A stretch of 64,000 nt of DNA, taken from NCBI GenBank assembly GCA_905221605.1, contig CAJNDS010000223.1, positions 1 through 64,000 of the forward strand, written 5' to 3'. This DNA comes from Symbiodinium natans (taxonomy: Eukaryota; Sar; Dinophyceae; Suessiales; Symbiodiniaceae). Below are positions 34,063 through 46,330 of the stretch, piece after piece. The position numbers and the translations under genes were made by a program. The notes beneath the pieces are model-generated. The model ran no database searches. It was not told where the DNA came from and saw only the letters and a list, made by a program, of their open reading frames with translations. Within the stretch, counting starts at the first letter, position 1; each line of letters starts with the position of its first letter.

Positions 34063-35919
34063 GGTGCCGAAGTTGTCCTGGAAGAACGGATGTTTGGGCC
34101 AGACCCTCGGCGGGCCATGCCAAATGAACTCTCCAAGAAGGGGCCCTACTCCACATCTTTGGGCCCCCTGATTTCACGAACTAGTGGATTAGGCCAAACC
34201 CGGAAAGCCCTGAAAGACCCTGGATCTTAGCACCACATTCGGTTTGCACCTCGTCTTGTGCTCTGAGGGCCAAGTGTTCGATCCGTGCGCTTCGCGATGG
34301 TAAGCACATCGCGGCGCTGCCGCCGGCCCAGGACGCTCATAAGGCTCAAGTGACTCAAGATTCCAGATGGCCGTCCAGTCTGGGTCGTGGGTTCCTGATT
34401 TCTTTTTTTGTTTGGGGAGGAGGGGTTGTTGGGGGGGAGGGGTTTGAGGTGTTGGTTCCTTCCTTCGAGGCCGTGGCCTCGGGTCTTTGCGTTTAGGGTT
34501 GGGTTGACGAGGCTTCGGGGGTGCGAGGAAGGGGGGGGGGCCCTGCCATCGGAGCTCGAAGTTGCGTGTGCTTGCGCACGTCCTTGAGGTAGTTTTTTTG
34601 CCCAGGTTTCCCTGCACCTTATGCAGCCGTAAGTGTTGTTTTCTCCAGTGGAGGGGGTGGGGGGGTGTAGCTCTTTACGGGGAGGCTTACAGAGAGGCAC
34701 CTGGCTCCTTGGATTTTTTGGGTAGGACTGAACGGGGAGGCCTTGTGGGGGGTACCACAGGATTTGGAAGTGACCGATTCCAGTATGCAAAGGCGTTAAC
34801 GGCAGCAATGATCCCATCATTTGTCCGTTGAAGCCTCCGGTACGGGAGGCTTCTCGTGGGGTGCCCCAGGATTTGGGAAATCCCGAGGAGAATCAAGAGA
34901 GATCAAGCGACTCTTCGACATCGCAGATGAGGCAACCAAAACAAACCTGCAGAGATAAAGCACGGGCAATACAGCGCCGCAGCCCAACAGGACCACAAGC
35001 GTGTCTTCGACTGCGACCGCGGACCCAACACAGGCAGGTTGCAGCATGGCTTGGCAGACTCTTCACCATGGCTCCCGTTCATGGCTGTTGCAGCCATCCC
35101 AGGATGTTTCGCGGCAGCCCTCAAGCCTTAGTGCCGTTGCTTGCTACGCACGAACAGACTGCCCCCAACATGATCCTCCAAGACAGCTCCTTGGATGAGG
35201 CGGGATGGGCGCCTTCGCTCCTACTCCCGCAGCGCCCCCAAAAATGATGTTGGAGCTCGTACAGCTTGAATCTGGAGAATCCAAAGTATAAGCCTATGTT
35301 TTGCTAAAGTACGCTTTCGCAGAGATCCAGAAACCGGAGTTCCAATTCCTGAGTCTTCAGCTCCGTGTGCCGCACCCTTCAGCAAAGGATGATGGGGAGT
35401 GATATGGAGTCGGTTAGTGCTGGGGTTTCAGGGTTGCTTGGGGCATGGGTGGAGCTTCGACATGATGTGAAGCATGCGCAAAGTCCCACAAATTCTTTCA
35501 GGGCAGGACGGAGATCCTGATGCCGACCATCGATGGGCTGAGAGCGGAAGGCCGGAAAGGGAATTCAGCAAAGATTCCTGAGGTGCTTAGGTGCTGAGAG
35601 GTGCTGAGAGGTGCTGAGAGGTGCTTAGAGCAGAGCCTTTGGCCAGAACGTAGTTGCCACGAGGTGCGCCCGTTGGGGCATCTCACCCTTTCGGCATGAC
35701 CCAGCGAACATCATAGAACCCCTTCAAGGCTCAAGGCCTCACAATCAAATGCCTCATAGGTCCTCGTTCGTCCTCATGAGTCCTGAGTTTTTCTTTTCTT
35801 CTTTTGGCCGTGGTTAGGCCCTCTCAGACCCCTGGCCTTCCAAATTCATCCTCCAGTCAGGCAAACCCTACATTGGCTGCCTCTTCGCGGGCCTCATGAT
35901 CACCGCGAACGGGCCGAAG
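34063..35919 (+). CDS. Phosphoribosylamine-glycine ligase (GARS), internal exons
   Basis: GARS catalyses the ATP-dependent joining of glycine to phosphoribosylamine in purine synthesis. Exon pieces occur in family order: GAEVVLEE (34,063-34,086); SIRALRDGKHIAALPPAQDA then HK (about 34,268-34,343); RVFDCDRGPNT (35,000-35,033); GGMGAFAPTP (35,200 to about 35,264); YIGCLFAGLMITANGPK (35,857-35,919). The joins PPAQDAHK to RVFD and GPNT to GGMGAF restore the family motif in phase, with a split Gly codon at the second. Three donors are GC: AAG then gctcaa, ACAG then gcaggt, AAG then gcgagt. Family sequence between these pieces, the N-terminal substrate-binding part and the C-terminus were not found. 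FDCD replaces the usual FDGD and QDAHK has an extra Ala. It may be a diverged gene or a relic. The last exon ends 128 bp before the right palindrome arm. Confidence 0.6.
34344..34999 (+). other. Probable GARS intron
   Basis: Lies between the exon ending PPAQDAHK and the exon starting RVFD. It begins gctcaa and ends ccacaag. It contains G-rich low-complexity stretches (34,410-34,550). An open stretch reading EIKRLFDIADEATKTNLQ at about 34,900-34,955 looks protein-like but matches nothing I know. Confidence 0.45.
35265..35856 (+). other. Probable GARS intron with 10-bp tandem repeat
   Basis: Contains four to five copies of GGTGCTGAGA at about 35,580-35,627. Ends at ctccag before the exon at 35,857. 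The GARS segment expected between GGMGAF and YIGCLFAG was not found. Confidence 0.45.
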
Positions 35920-36047
35920 GCGAGTCGTTCCTCCCACGGGGTGCAGCACAGGGTGCAGAGAGCATCGGAGAGCCCTGTGCGCCGGGCGTTGCAGGCGTTC
36001 TTGAATCAAGAGCCTTGTCGTAGTTGCAAGTTGCTGCAACCCTGGCC

Positions 36048-36542
36048 ACGGGCTCAAGAAGGGCATCGTTCATAGCCCGTTCGGGGAACTGCCTATATAC
36101 TAGACATCTGTTGAGAAGAAGTGAGGACACGCCGCAGTCCTGTGTGGAAATGGGTTGTTTCCGCTCAGGTCATTCAAAGACCGCTGCTGCAAGTACATTG
36201 CTGGGGGCTGAAGCAGTACAGTGCTTTTTATCAATAGCAGCCCAAGGTTCGTGGAACTCCCAAGAAGCTTTGCCAGACGGTCTCTCAACACGGTTCTTTT
36301 CATTCGAAGCCTTTCACTCTGAAGGTTCCAAGGTAAGTCATAAAGTCGCAAAGGACCGTGGTCCAGCAAATGGATGCCCTGAGGGATTCCACGGGACGTG
36401 CCTTGCGCGAGGGTTTGCCCCCTTGCACTGTTGTGTGTCCAATCTTTGCTTGGATGCCGGAAGTGGAGCTCTGGGCAACGGCCTCAAGGCCCAAAAGCAA
36501 AATAGGACTCTGACAGAACGGACGGCGAACAGAAAATGTTAA
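36048..36542 (+). other. Mirrored copy of conserved inner frame
   Basis: Encodes the same 165 residues as the minus-strand frame at 29,813-30,307, in the same outward orientation relative to the palindrome centre. Unrecognised, and coding status uncertain. Confidence 0.35.
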
Positions 36543-39434
36543 TGAGGCTTGTGCAAGCTCCGAGTGGGGCTGAATGCTGAGTTTGCTGATGCTTAACGTA
36601 CGAAGCCAGGGTGAAAGGCAAAAATCAAGTAAACTAACCCTAAAGGAGCCAATGAACCTTGTAAACCTAAATAAATTCCATAAGCTTGGCAAAAAGTCCT
36701 CATACTATGACTGGCTTGCCTATGCGGGAAATTCTATAATGATAGTACATCTATCTTCTTCGGGAGTAATCAGTCTCATCATTTACACACACACACACAG
36801 ACACAGACACAGACGGAGACGGACACGCACCCACGCACCCACGCACCCACGCACCCACCCACCCACCCACCCACCCACCCATGTGTGTGTGTGTGTGTTT
36901 GTTTGTTTGTTTGTTTGTGTGTACGTGGGTGGGCACACACCCACCCTTGAATCTAGATGCAAAGCGGGTAAGTGATAACAGTGAAGAAATGCCTTCAAGG
37001 AAGCTGCTGCATAGATTGTGAAATGTTCTCTACTTGCATCTCTATTATCTCCTTGCGTGCCAATATCACCAAGTTTCACCAACAGACGCGAGGCCGTCTG
37101 TTGTGCAGTGACAAGAGCGTGTGAAGAATAGAACGAACTTAAATTGATTTAGTTATTACGATAGCAAAGAGTCTGTGACAATCCGGTTGCGATGCACAGT
37201 GCTGCAAGCATGTTCTGGCCAGCTTACACAAACACACAAGGAACCTGAACGGGGCAATCGCAACAGGGGCTCCAGCAGAACAGAAGATCATGCAGCAACC
37301 GGCTAATTAAAGGCATATTGCGAATCAACATTTCTAGAAAGGGGAATCGGTCTCTATTTCGCGCAATCTGGTGCATGGGATGATTTGAAATCACGAAGAA
37401 TTTTGATTTTCAATACCTCGGCTTTCGGTATTGAAGGCCCAAATATTCGCGCAACTATTCTTTGCCAACTTTGACGAGGGGTTAGCGACGAGGGTTGAAT
37501 CCTAAATGACGAGGGTTTTGAATCCAAAATCCGGAATATGAGGGGACCATATTTATATTTCATCATAATTCCAATTGGAATCGATCATTTTTCGTTGAAT
37601 CTTGGAAGAAAACGAACGTAAGAATTAAATGAAGGTAATATCTATATTTCGATATGATCCCCAAATATGATTAGAAATTATTTTTCAAATGAATTCGATA
37701 TGATTCATATGATGCAATTTATACGAGGAGAATCATTTGATAGATTTTATAAGAGTTTTTTCACTAATTATGAATATTTATTCTCTTTAAACGAGAAATA
37801 TATATTCTTACCACCACGAATATCCATATGGAATTAAGTATCGTCCAGAATACACCAAATGATTTTATAATGACGAGGATTCGGGATGAAGTACTACATC
37901 TATTTCTGAGAAATTGTGTCTTGGAGAGTACGAAATTTTGGTTGTTTGGTTTCGTTTCTGGATCTAGAATACTTGGACGCAGAAATCGTCGTATTATCTT
38001 AATATTATGTGCGCCCGGTAGGTCTAACACGAGAATCTTAATCGGCGTAGGTCTGAATATTATGAGTCTCCAAGTTCTTTTCTAATTCGGGGTGGTGGAG
38101 GGCGTTTGAATGCATGGAAGAGAATTTGAGGATTCGTATGGATGGTATTTTGGGATCGCCCGAGACGTTGGTTGTTCAATTAATTCTTTTGGGACGTGGT
38201 CGAGCATTAAGTCCCTTTTCGTCCATTGTGAGGCTACAACAGTCTCTTCATTGTTTTCGTCTCTATGGAGGATTCATGCTTACTTGGTGTTTTTGGGAGC
38301 ATATATCTCTTGCGCCGTGTTCAGGTGAATATTTGCATGATATCTAGATGTCTCTTTTCTTAATGGATATTTTTGGGAACAGAAACCTCTTGCACCTTAT
38401 ATAAGATATTATGGAAGATGAATCAATTATAGATCCGAATCTCTTTTCGTCGGGGGAAGGATTCGGGATGAACATCTTAAATTATGAGGGAAATTTTACT
38501 AAATTTAATAATATCGAGGATTCGGGATTTAAATCCTAAATGATGAGGGAATATTGGGCAGGATTTAGGATTAAATTAGACGATATATGATGAGGATTTC
38601 CTCTATTTGTCGGTCCGTGCAAAGGACCCGCCATCGTCCCGAATTCGGCGTGGGAGAAGAGAAGAATCGAAAAAGAAAACGAAGAATCCGTCTCGAGGAT
38701 CTCGGAAGGGAAAGCGAATTAGCCCTTATAAATTGTCCATATGGGAGGCGGGAGACAATATCCTCTTATAGTCCACTCCCGGCCCCTTGTTGCACGCGTT
38801 ACAACGTACATGCTACAATGAAATGAATGATCGTCAATAAATCTCCGCCAAATGATCCCAGAAGAAATCTCTGAGAAGAAGATCTTCAAGAGATTTCTTT
38901 CTAGGAGATCTCTAATCATATTTGATATGACGGAAATGAAACGAATGATATTATTCTTCGTCAAAAAATCTTCGCCAAATGAATGCAGAAGAAATCTCTG
39001 AAAAGAAGGCGAGGATTATGGGATTTTGGATTTAGGGTTCAGGATTTAGGCTTTAGGGTATTTTTCCAATATGAATTTGAATATGTTCAATTTGAGGCGG
39101 TAATGCCAGAGTGTGCAGTCGGGGACGTATCTGAAATAGTCGGTCAATTGTGAAGTCACGATATTGATCGGTCAATGTTGTCGGGAACAATGAAATAGTC
39201 GGACAGTTGTGAAGTCATGAAATTGACCGGTCAGTGCTGAGGGGAACAACGAAATAGTCAGACAGTTGTGAAGTAAATCATGAAATTGATCTGTCATTGT
39301 TGTGGAGAACAACGAAATAATCGGATCGTTGGGAAGTCAGGAAACTGACCGGTCAGTGCTATGGGGAATAAGGAATAGTCGGATAGTTGAGAAGTCACGA
39401 AATTGATCGGTCAGCTTGTAAGATCTTCAGGGGA

Positions 39435-42400
39435 AGGAAATTATCCCACTCATGTTGTTTCTTCGCATTCCAACAACACGAGATCAAATCGTGCTCGTGA
39501 CTCGTATGCGATATCATAAATCGTATTCCCTATCTCATATGACATATCGCAAGATGCAGAACCCAATGCCCGTAGCAAATCGTACCCCCTACTACTTTTT
39601 CTTTTTACATCCGATTAGCTGGTATCTATATGAGGCATGACAAGATGACCGTTTTGTTGCCTGTGATTTGCTGGCATCTGCACGAGGCATGACAAGATAT
39701 GTGATTTATTGTTTGTGATTTCCTAGTTTCTGTGGGAGGTACGGCAAGATATACGATTTGATATCTATGATTTGCTGGCAGGATAAGGAAATTCTTATAC
39801 ACATTTTGTTTGTTCAAACCCTAAAACCCTAGACCCTAACCCCTAAAACCCTAAATCTTAAAGACCGAAGATAGATCAATCTTGAAGAAACTCGTCTTGA
39901 TCACTTAATTGTAAATTCTTCAGGGTAAGGAAACTGTCACATACATATTGTTTCTTCGTATTCCAACAAACAATCAATATGGGGACAAAACATTGTCGTG
40001 GATCGTGTGTGATATCACAAATCGTAATTCCTGTCTCATATGTGATATCACAAGATGCGAACCCAATGCCCATAATAAATCGTACCCCCTACTACTTTTT
40101 CTTTTTACATCAGATTTGCTGGTATCTGGATGAGGCATGGCGAGATATATGATTTGTTGCCTGTGATTTGCTGGCGTCTGTGTGAGGCATGAAAAGATCT
40201 ACGATTTGTTACCTCTGAGTTGGTAGTTTCTGTATGAGGCATGGCAAGATACACGATTTGATATCTATGACTTGCTGGCAGGGTAAAGAAATTATCAGAC
40301 AAATTTTGCTTATTCAATCCCTAAAACCCTAGACCCTAAACCCTAAAAACCCTAAATCTTAAAGATCGAAGAAAGATCGATCTTGAAGAAACTCGTCTTG
40401 TTTACTTAATTGTAAGTTCTTCAGGGTAAGGAAACTGTCACATACAAGTTGTTTCTTCGTGGTTCAGCAAACAATCAATACGGCGACAAATCGTGCCCGT
40501 GGCTCGTGTGTGATATCCCAAATCGTATCCCCTGTCTCATGTATGATATCGCAATATGCAGAATCCAATGCCCGTAACAAATCATACCTCCTACTACTTT
40601 TTCTTTTTACATCCGACTTGCTGGTATCTGGATGAGGCATGTCGAGATGTACGATTTGTTGCCTGTGATTTGCTGGCATCTATGGGAGGCATAGCAAGAT
40701 GTACGATTTGTTGCCTATGATTTGTTGGTATCGGCGCGAGGCATGACAAGATGTACGATTTGTTGTCTGTGATTTTCTAGTTTCTGTATGAGGTATGGCA
40801 AGCTACACGATTTGTTATCTGTGATTTGCTGGCAGGGTAAGGAAATTGTCATGGTCTTTTTCTGTGGGAGTGCATGGGGCCTTTTTCTTCGTTGTATTTG
40901 TCTGTGGTTCCCGAATGGGAAGAGCATAAGTCTCTTTCCTATTTTATGGGGGCAGAAGTCTCTCATAAATCTTTATATGAATCTTTTTAGAGGATTCATG
41001 AGAAGTGGTGCTTTTGGGAGACACATTTTGTTTGTCCAATCTCTAAATTGCTAGATCCTAATTCCTAAAATGCTAAATCTTAAAGATCGAAGAAAGATCG
41101 ATCTTGAAGAAACTCGTCTTGTTTACTTAATTGTAAGTTCTTCAGGGTAAGGAAACTGTCACATACAAGTTGTTTCTTCGTGGTTCAGCAAACAATCAAT
41201 ACGGCGACAAATCGTGCCCGTGGCTCGTGTGTGATATCCCAAATCGTATCCCCTGTCTCATGTGTGATATCACAAGATTCAGAATCCAATTCGTATAATA
41301 AATCGTACCCCCTACTACTTTTTCTTTTTACATCCGATTTGCTGGTATCTGGATGAGGCATGGCGAGATGTACGATTTGTTGCCTGTGATTTGCTGGCAT
41401 CTGCACGAGACATGACAAGATGTACGATTTGTTACCTGATTTGTTGTCTGTGACTTGCTTGCAGGGTAAGGAAATTGTCATACAAATTTTGCTTGTTCAA
41501 TCTCTAAATCCTACACCCTAAAATCCTAAATCTTAAAGATCGAAGAGAGATCGATCTTGACGAAACTCGTCTTGATTACTTAATTGTAAGGTCTTCAGGG
41601 TAAGGAATCTGCCCCACACATATTGTTTCTTCGTGTTTCAGCAATTAATCAATACGGCGACAAATCGTGCCCGTGGCTCGTATATGATATTACAAATCGT
41701 ATGCCCTGTCTCATGTGAGATATCACAAGATGCAGAATCCAATGCCCGTAACGAATCGTACCCCCTACTACTTTTTCTTTTTCATCCGACTTGCTGGTAT
41801 CTGGATGAGACATGGCAAGATGAACGATTTGTTGCCAGTGATTTGCTGGCATCTGCACGAGGCATGACAAGATGAACGATTTGTTGCCTGAGATTTGCTA
41901 GTTTCTGTGTGAGGCGTGGCAAGATACACGATTTGATGTCTATGTTTTGCTGGCAGGGTAAGGAAATTATCACACACATTTTGCATGGTCAATCTGCAAA
42001 GTCCTATACCCTAAACCCTAAAACCCTAAGTCTTAAAGATCGAAGATAGATCGATCTTGAAGAAACTCGTCTTGTTTACTTAATTGTAAGGTCTTCAGGG
42101 TAAGGAAATTGTCGCACACATGTTGTTTCTTCGTGTTTCAGCAAACAATCAACACGGCGATAAATCGTGCCCGTGGCTCGTGTGTGATATCCCTCAATCG
42201 TATCCCCTGTCTCATGTGTGATATCGCAATATGCAGAACCCAATGCCCATAACAAATCGTACCCCCTACTACTTTTTCTTTTTACATCCGACTTGCTGGT
42301 ATCTGGATGAGGCATGGCGAGATGTACGATTTGTCGCCTGTGATTTGCTGGTATCTGTGCGAGGCATGACAAGATGTACGATTTGTTGCCTGTGATTTGT

Positions 42401-45298
42401 TGGTATCTGTAAGAGGCATGACAAGATGTACGATTTGATGTCTGTGATTTGCTGGCAGGGTAAGGAATCTGTCACACACGTTTTGCTTGCTCAATCCCTA
42501 AAACCCTACACCCCAAACCCTAAAACCCGAAATCTTAAAGATCGAAGTTAGATCGATCTTGAAGAAACTCGTCCCTTTTACTTAATTATAAGGTCTTCAG
42601 GATAAGGAAACTATCATACATACGTTGTTTCTTCGTGTTTCAGCAAACAATCAACACGGCGACAAATCGTGCCCGTGGCTCGTATGTGATATCGTAACTC
42701 ATATCCCCTATCTCATGTATTATATCACAAGATGCAGAACCCAATGCCCGTAACAAATCGTATCCCCTACTACTTTTTCTTTTTACATCCGACTTGCTGG
42801 TATCTGGATGAGGCATGCCGAGATATACGATTTGTTGCCTGTGATTTGCTGGTATCTGCACGAGGCATGACAAGATGTACGATTTGTTGCCTGTGATATG
42901 CTAGTTTCTGTGTGAGGCATGGCAAGATACACGATTTGTTATCTCTGACATGCTGGCAGGACAAGGGAATGGTCAATCTAGAAAACCCTACACCCTAATC
43001 CCTCAAACCCTAAATCTTAAAGATCGAAGATAGATCGATATTGAAGAAATTCATCTTGTTTACTTATTTGTAAGGTCTTCAGGGTAAGGAAACTATCGCA
43101 CACATGTTGTTTCTTCGTATTCCAACAAACAATCAACACGGGAACAAATCGTGCTCGTGGCTTGTGCGTGATATCTCAAATCGTATTCCCTATCTCATGT
43201 GAGACATGTATGATATCGTAAGATGCAGAATCCAATGCCCGTAACAAATCGTGCCCCCTACTACTTTTTCTTTTTATATCCGACTTGCTGGTATCTGTGT
43301 GAGGCATGGCGAGATGTACGATTTGTTGCCTGTGATTTGCTGGCATCTGTGTGAGGCATAGCAAGATGTACGATTTGTTGCCTATGATTCGTTGGTATCG
43401 GTGCGAGGCATGACAAGATGTACGATTTGTTGTCTGTGATTTTCTAGTTTCTGTATGAGGCATGGTAAGCTACACGATTTGTGGTCTGTGACTTGCTGGC
43501 AGGGTAAGGCAACTATCATACACATTTTTCTGACTCAATCTCTAAAACCCTAGACCCTAAACTAAAACCCTAAATCTTGAAGATCGAAGATAGATCGATG
43601 TTGGAGAAATTCGTCTTGTTTACTTAGTTATAAGGTCTTCAGGGTAAGGAAACTAGCCCGTATATATTGTTTCTTCGTATTCCGGCAAACAAACAACACG
43701 GCGACAAATCGTACCCGTGGCTCGTGTGTGATATCACAAATCGTATCCCCTATCTCATGCGTGATATCACAAGCTGCAGAACCCAATGCCCGTAGCAAAT
43801 CATTTCCCCTTCTTTTTTCTTTTTACATCCGACTTGCTGGTATCTGGATGAGGCATGGAGAGATGTACGATTTGTTGTCTGTTTTTTGCTGGCATCTGCA
43901 CGAGGCATGAGAAGATGTACGATTTGTTGTCTGTGATTTTCTAATTTCTGTATGAGACATGGCAAGATACACGATTTGTTGTCTGTGACTTGCTGGCAGG
44001 GTAAGGCAACTATCATACACATTTTTCTGATTCAATCGCTAAAACCCTAGACCCTAAACTAAAACCCTAAATCTTGAAGATCGAAGATAGATCGATCTTG
44101 AAGAAACTCGTCTTGACTACTTAATTATAAGGTCTTCAGGGTAAGGAAACTGTCACACACATGTTATTTCTTCGTGTTTCAGCAAACAATCAACACGGCG
44201 ACAAATCGTGCCCGTGGCTCGTGTGTGATATCACAAATCGTATCCCCTGTCTCATGTGTGATATCACGAGATGCAGAACCCAATGCCCGTAACAAATCGT
44301 GCCCGCTACTACTTTTTCTTTTTACATCCGACTTGCTGGTGTCTGGATGAGGCATGGCGAGATGTACGACTTGTTGCCTGTGATTTGCTGGTATCTGTGG
44401 GAGGCATAGCAAGATGTATGATTTGTTGCCTGTGATTTGCTGGTATCTGTAAGAGGCATGACAAGATGTACGATTTGATGTCTGTGATTTGCTGGCAGGG
44501 TAAGGAAATTGTCACACACATTTCGTTTGTTCAATCCCTAATACCCTACACCCTAAACCCTAAAACCCTAAATCTTAAAGATCGAAGATAGACCGATGTT
44601 GAAGAAGCTCGTCTTGTTTACATAATTGTAAGGTCTTCAGGGTAAGGAAGCTATCGCACACATATTGTTTCTTCGTATTCCAACAAACAATCAATACGGG
44701 AACAAATCGTGTTGGTGGCTCGTGTGTGATATCACAAATCGTATCCCCTGTCTCATGCGTGATATCACGAGATGCAGAACCCAATGCCCGTAACAAATCG
44801 TACCCCCTATTACTTTTTCTTTTACATGCGACTTGCTGGTATCTGGATGAGGCATGGCGAGATGTACGATTTGTTGCCTGAGATTTGCTGGCATCTACGC
44901 GAGGCATGACAAGATGAACGATTTGTTGTCTGTGATTGGCTGGCATCTGCACGAGGCATGACAAGATATACGATTTGTTGCCTGTGATTTGCTGTTTTCT
45001 GTGTGAGGCATGGCAAGCTACACGATTTGTTGTCTGTGACTTGCTGGCAGGATAAGGAAATTATCACCCACATTTTGCATGTTCAATCTGCAAAGTCCTA
45101 CATCCTAAGCCCTAAAATCCTAAATCTTAAAGATCGAAGATAGATCGATCTTGAAGAAACTCGTCTTGCTTGCTTAATTGTAAGTTCTTCAGGGTAAGCA
45201 AGCTGTCACACACAAGTTGTTCCTTCGTGTTTCAGCAAACAATCAACACGGCGACAAATCGTGCCTGTGGCTCGTGCGTGATATCTCAAATCGTATCC
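39435..45298 (-). repeat. Satellite array, right arm
   Basis: Mirror image of the array at 20.13-26.64 kb, with the same 52-bp subrepeats, GTGATATCAC palindromes and CCCTAAA words (telomere-like words read on the minus strand). Point differences from the left arm are frequent. About one unit is missing, where subrepeats equivalent to 23.1 kb jump to those equivalent to 23.8 kb. Confidence 0.92.
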
Positions 45299-46330
45299 TT
45301 TGGCAGAGTACTTAAGGATGTTCAGGAGGAAACCTCCTGACCTGAAGCATTGAATCAAAGAAGAAATTGGAGTGGGCACGGAGGCCGCCACCGATATCAA
45401 GTACTCATCACTGCAAAAGAGTGAAAAGTAAGCGCGGCTACCCCGACACCCTACTGTGAGTCACTGCGTCCAGCACCCACGCACCAGCTGTTTAGCGAGC
45501 CGTACCTCTGGTGAGGCCGACACTCAGCGTTCCCGTCTAGTGACGTCTCACACAGGTAACGCTAAACAACTGGCAGAGGGCCGTAGGCAGAGCGCACCAA
45601 GGCGGCCTTGCACGTTCCAAGAAGGATGCCCAAATTGGATGCAGGGAAGCTGAGTTTGCGAAGCCTGACCTGGGACGCCTTGCGCGGCTCCTGGGGCCAG
45701 CGCTGCGACAGGGCAAAATTTCATACCTGGTCGAGAAAATGTGACCCCAACTGACCGAACTTAACCCACCAGGCTGGAGGAGGTCTCACATAGGTACGAG
45801 TACTTTGCGAAGAGGGAAGCACCTGACCTGGGACACCTTGCACGGCTCTCGGGGCCAGCGCTGCGACAAGGCAGGTTGCATCCGAAAAAGTGACTCTAAG
45901 TTGAACCCACCGTCCTTGAGGAGGCCTCACATGTTCGGGGGGGAATTTTGCTGGGGTCAAAGGAAGTGCGCACAGGGCTCTTACAGATGCTTCAGGTTCA
46001 GGGACAAAAATGGGTAAGCTTGGCCTTACGCTACAGCAGGCAGATCGGTCTACTGTAAGAAACACTACCGGGGAGGAAGCCTCCGGAGGAAACCTCCGCA
46101 TGTGAAGGTTCATGCAAGAGACTGTACTTTTTAGCACGAGATCATGGCTTTATTGCGCGCAGGGCAGCATTCATGCCGAGTTGCCTTAAGCAACAGCAGG
46201 CAGATAGGTCTTCTTTAAGAAAGAACACTGCTGCGGAGGATGCCTCCGGAGGAAACCTCCGCCTGCGTGCTTGGACTTGGCGGGTGCTGACAATTGGGCA
46301 AAGGCCTGCCTCATGGCTGCCTGGCTGAAT
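45299..46330 (-). other. LINE copy 1 3' UTR, built from repeated modules
   Basis: Contains two diverged copies of a module of about 155 bp (phrases CCTGACCTGGGACRCCTTGC at 45,664 and 45,822), and two copies of a second module ending in the GGAGGAARCCTCC pair (46,072-46,097 and 46,235-46,260). The part from about 45,430 to 45,720 is almost identical to copy 2 (52,093-52,385). Confidence 0.75.
46072..46097. repeat. Paired GGAGGAARCCTCC palindromes (LINE 3' UTR)
   Basis: GGAGGAAGCCTCC followed directly by GGAGGAAACCTCC, each a 5-bp stem with a 3-base loop. The same pair, with small changes, is at 46,235-46,260, 52,701-52,726 and 52,868-52,893. Single or spaced copies are at 45,324-45,338, 47,180-47,207, 51,988-52,002, 52,042-52,056, 53,763-53,790 and 61,472-61,484. 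Confidence 0.9.

Larger units (their letters stand above)
36048..45298 (-). repeat. Right arm of giant inverted repeat
   Basis: Reverse complement of 20,131-30,307. Segments in mirror order: conserved inner segment (36,048-36,542), compound microsatellite (about 36,785-36,925), AT-rich unique DNA (about 37,000-39,110), 60-bp repeats (about 39,120-39,420) and the satellite (about 39,435-45,298). Relative to the left arm it lacks about 95 bp near 37,620, most of the GTGGGTGC tract, and about one satellite unit near 42,300. Its outer end abuts the 3' end of LINE copy 1 with no intervening base. Confidence 0.95.
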
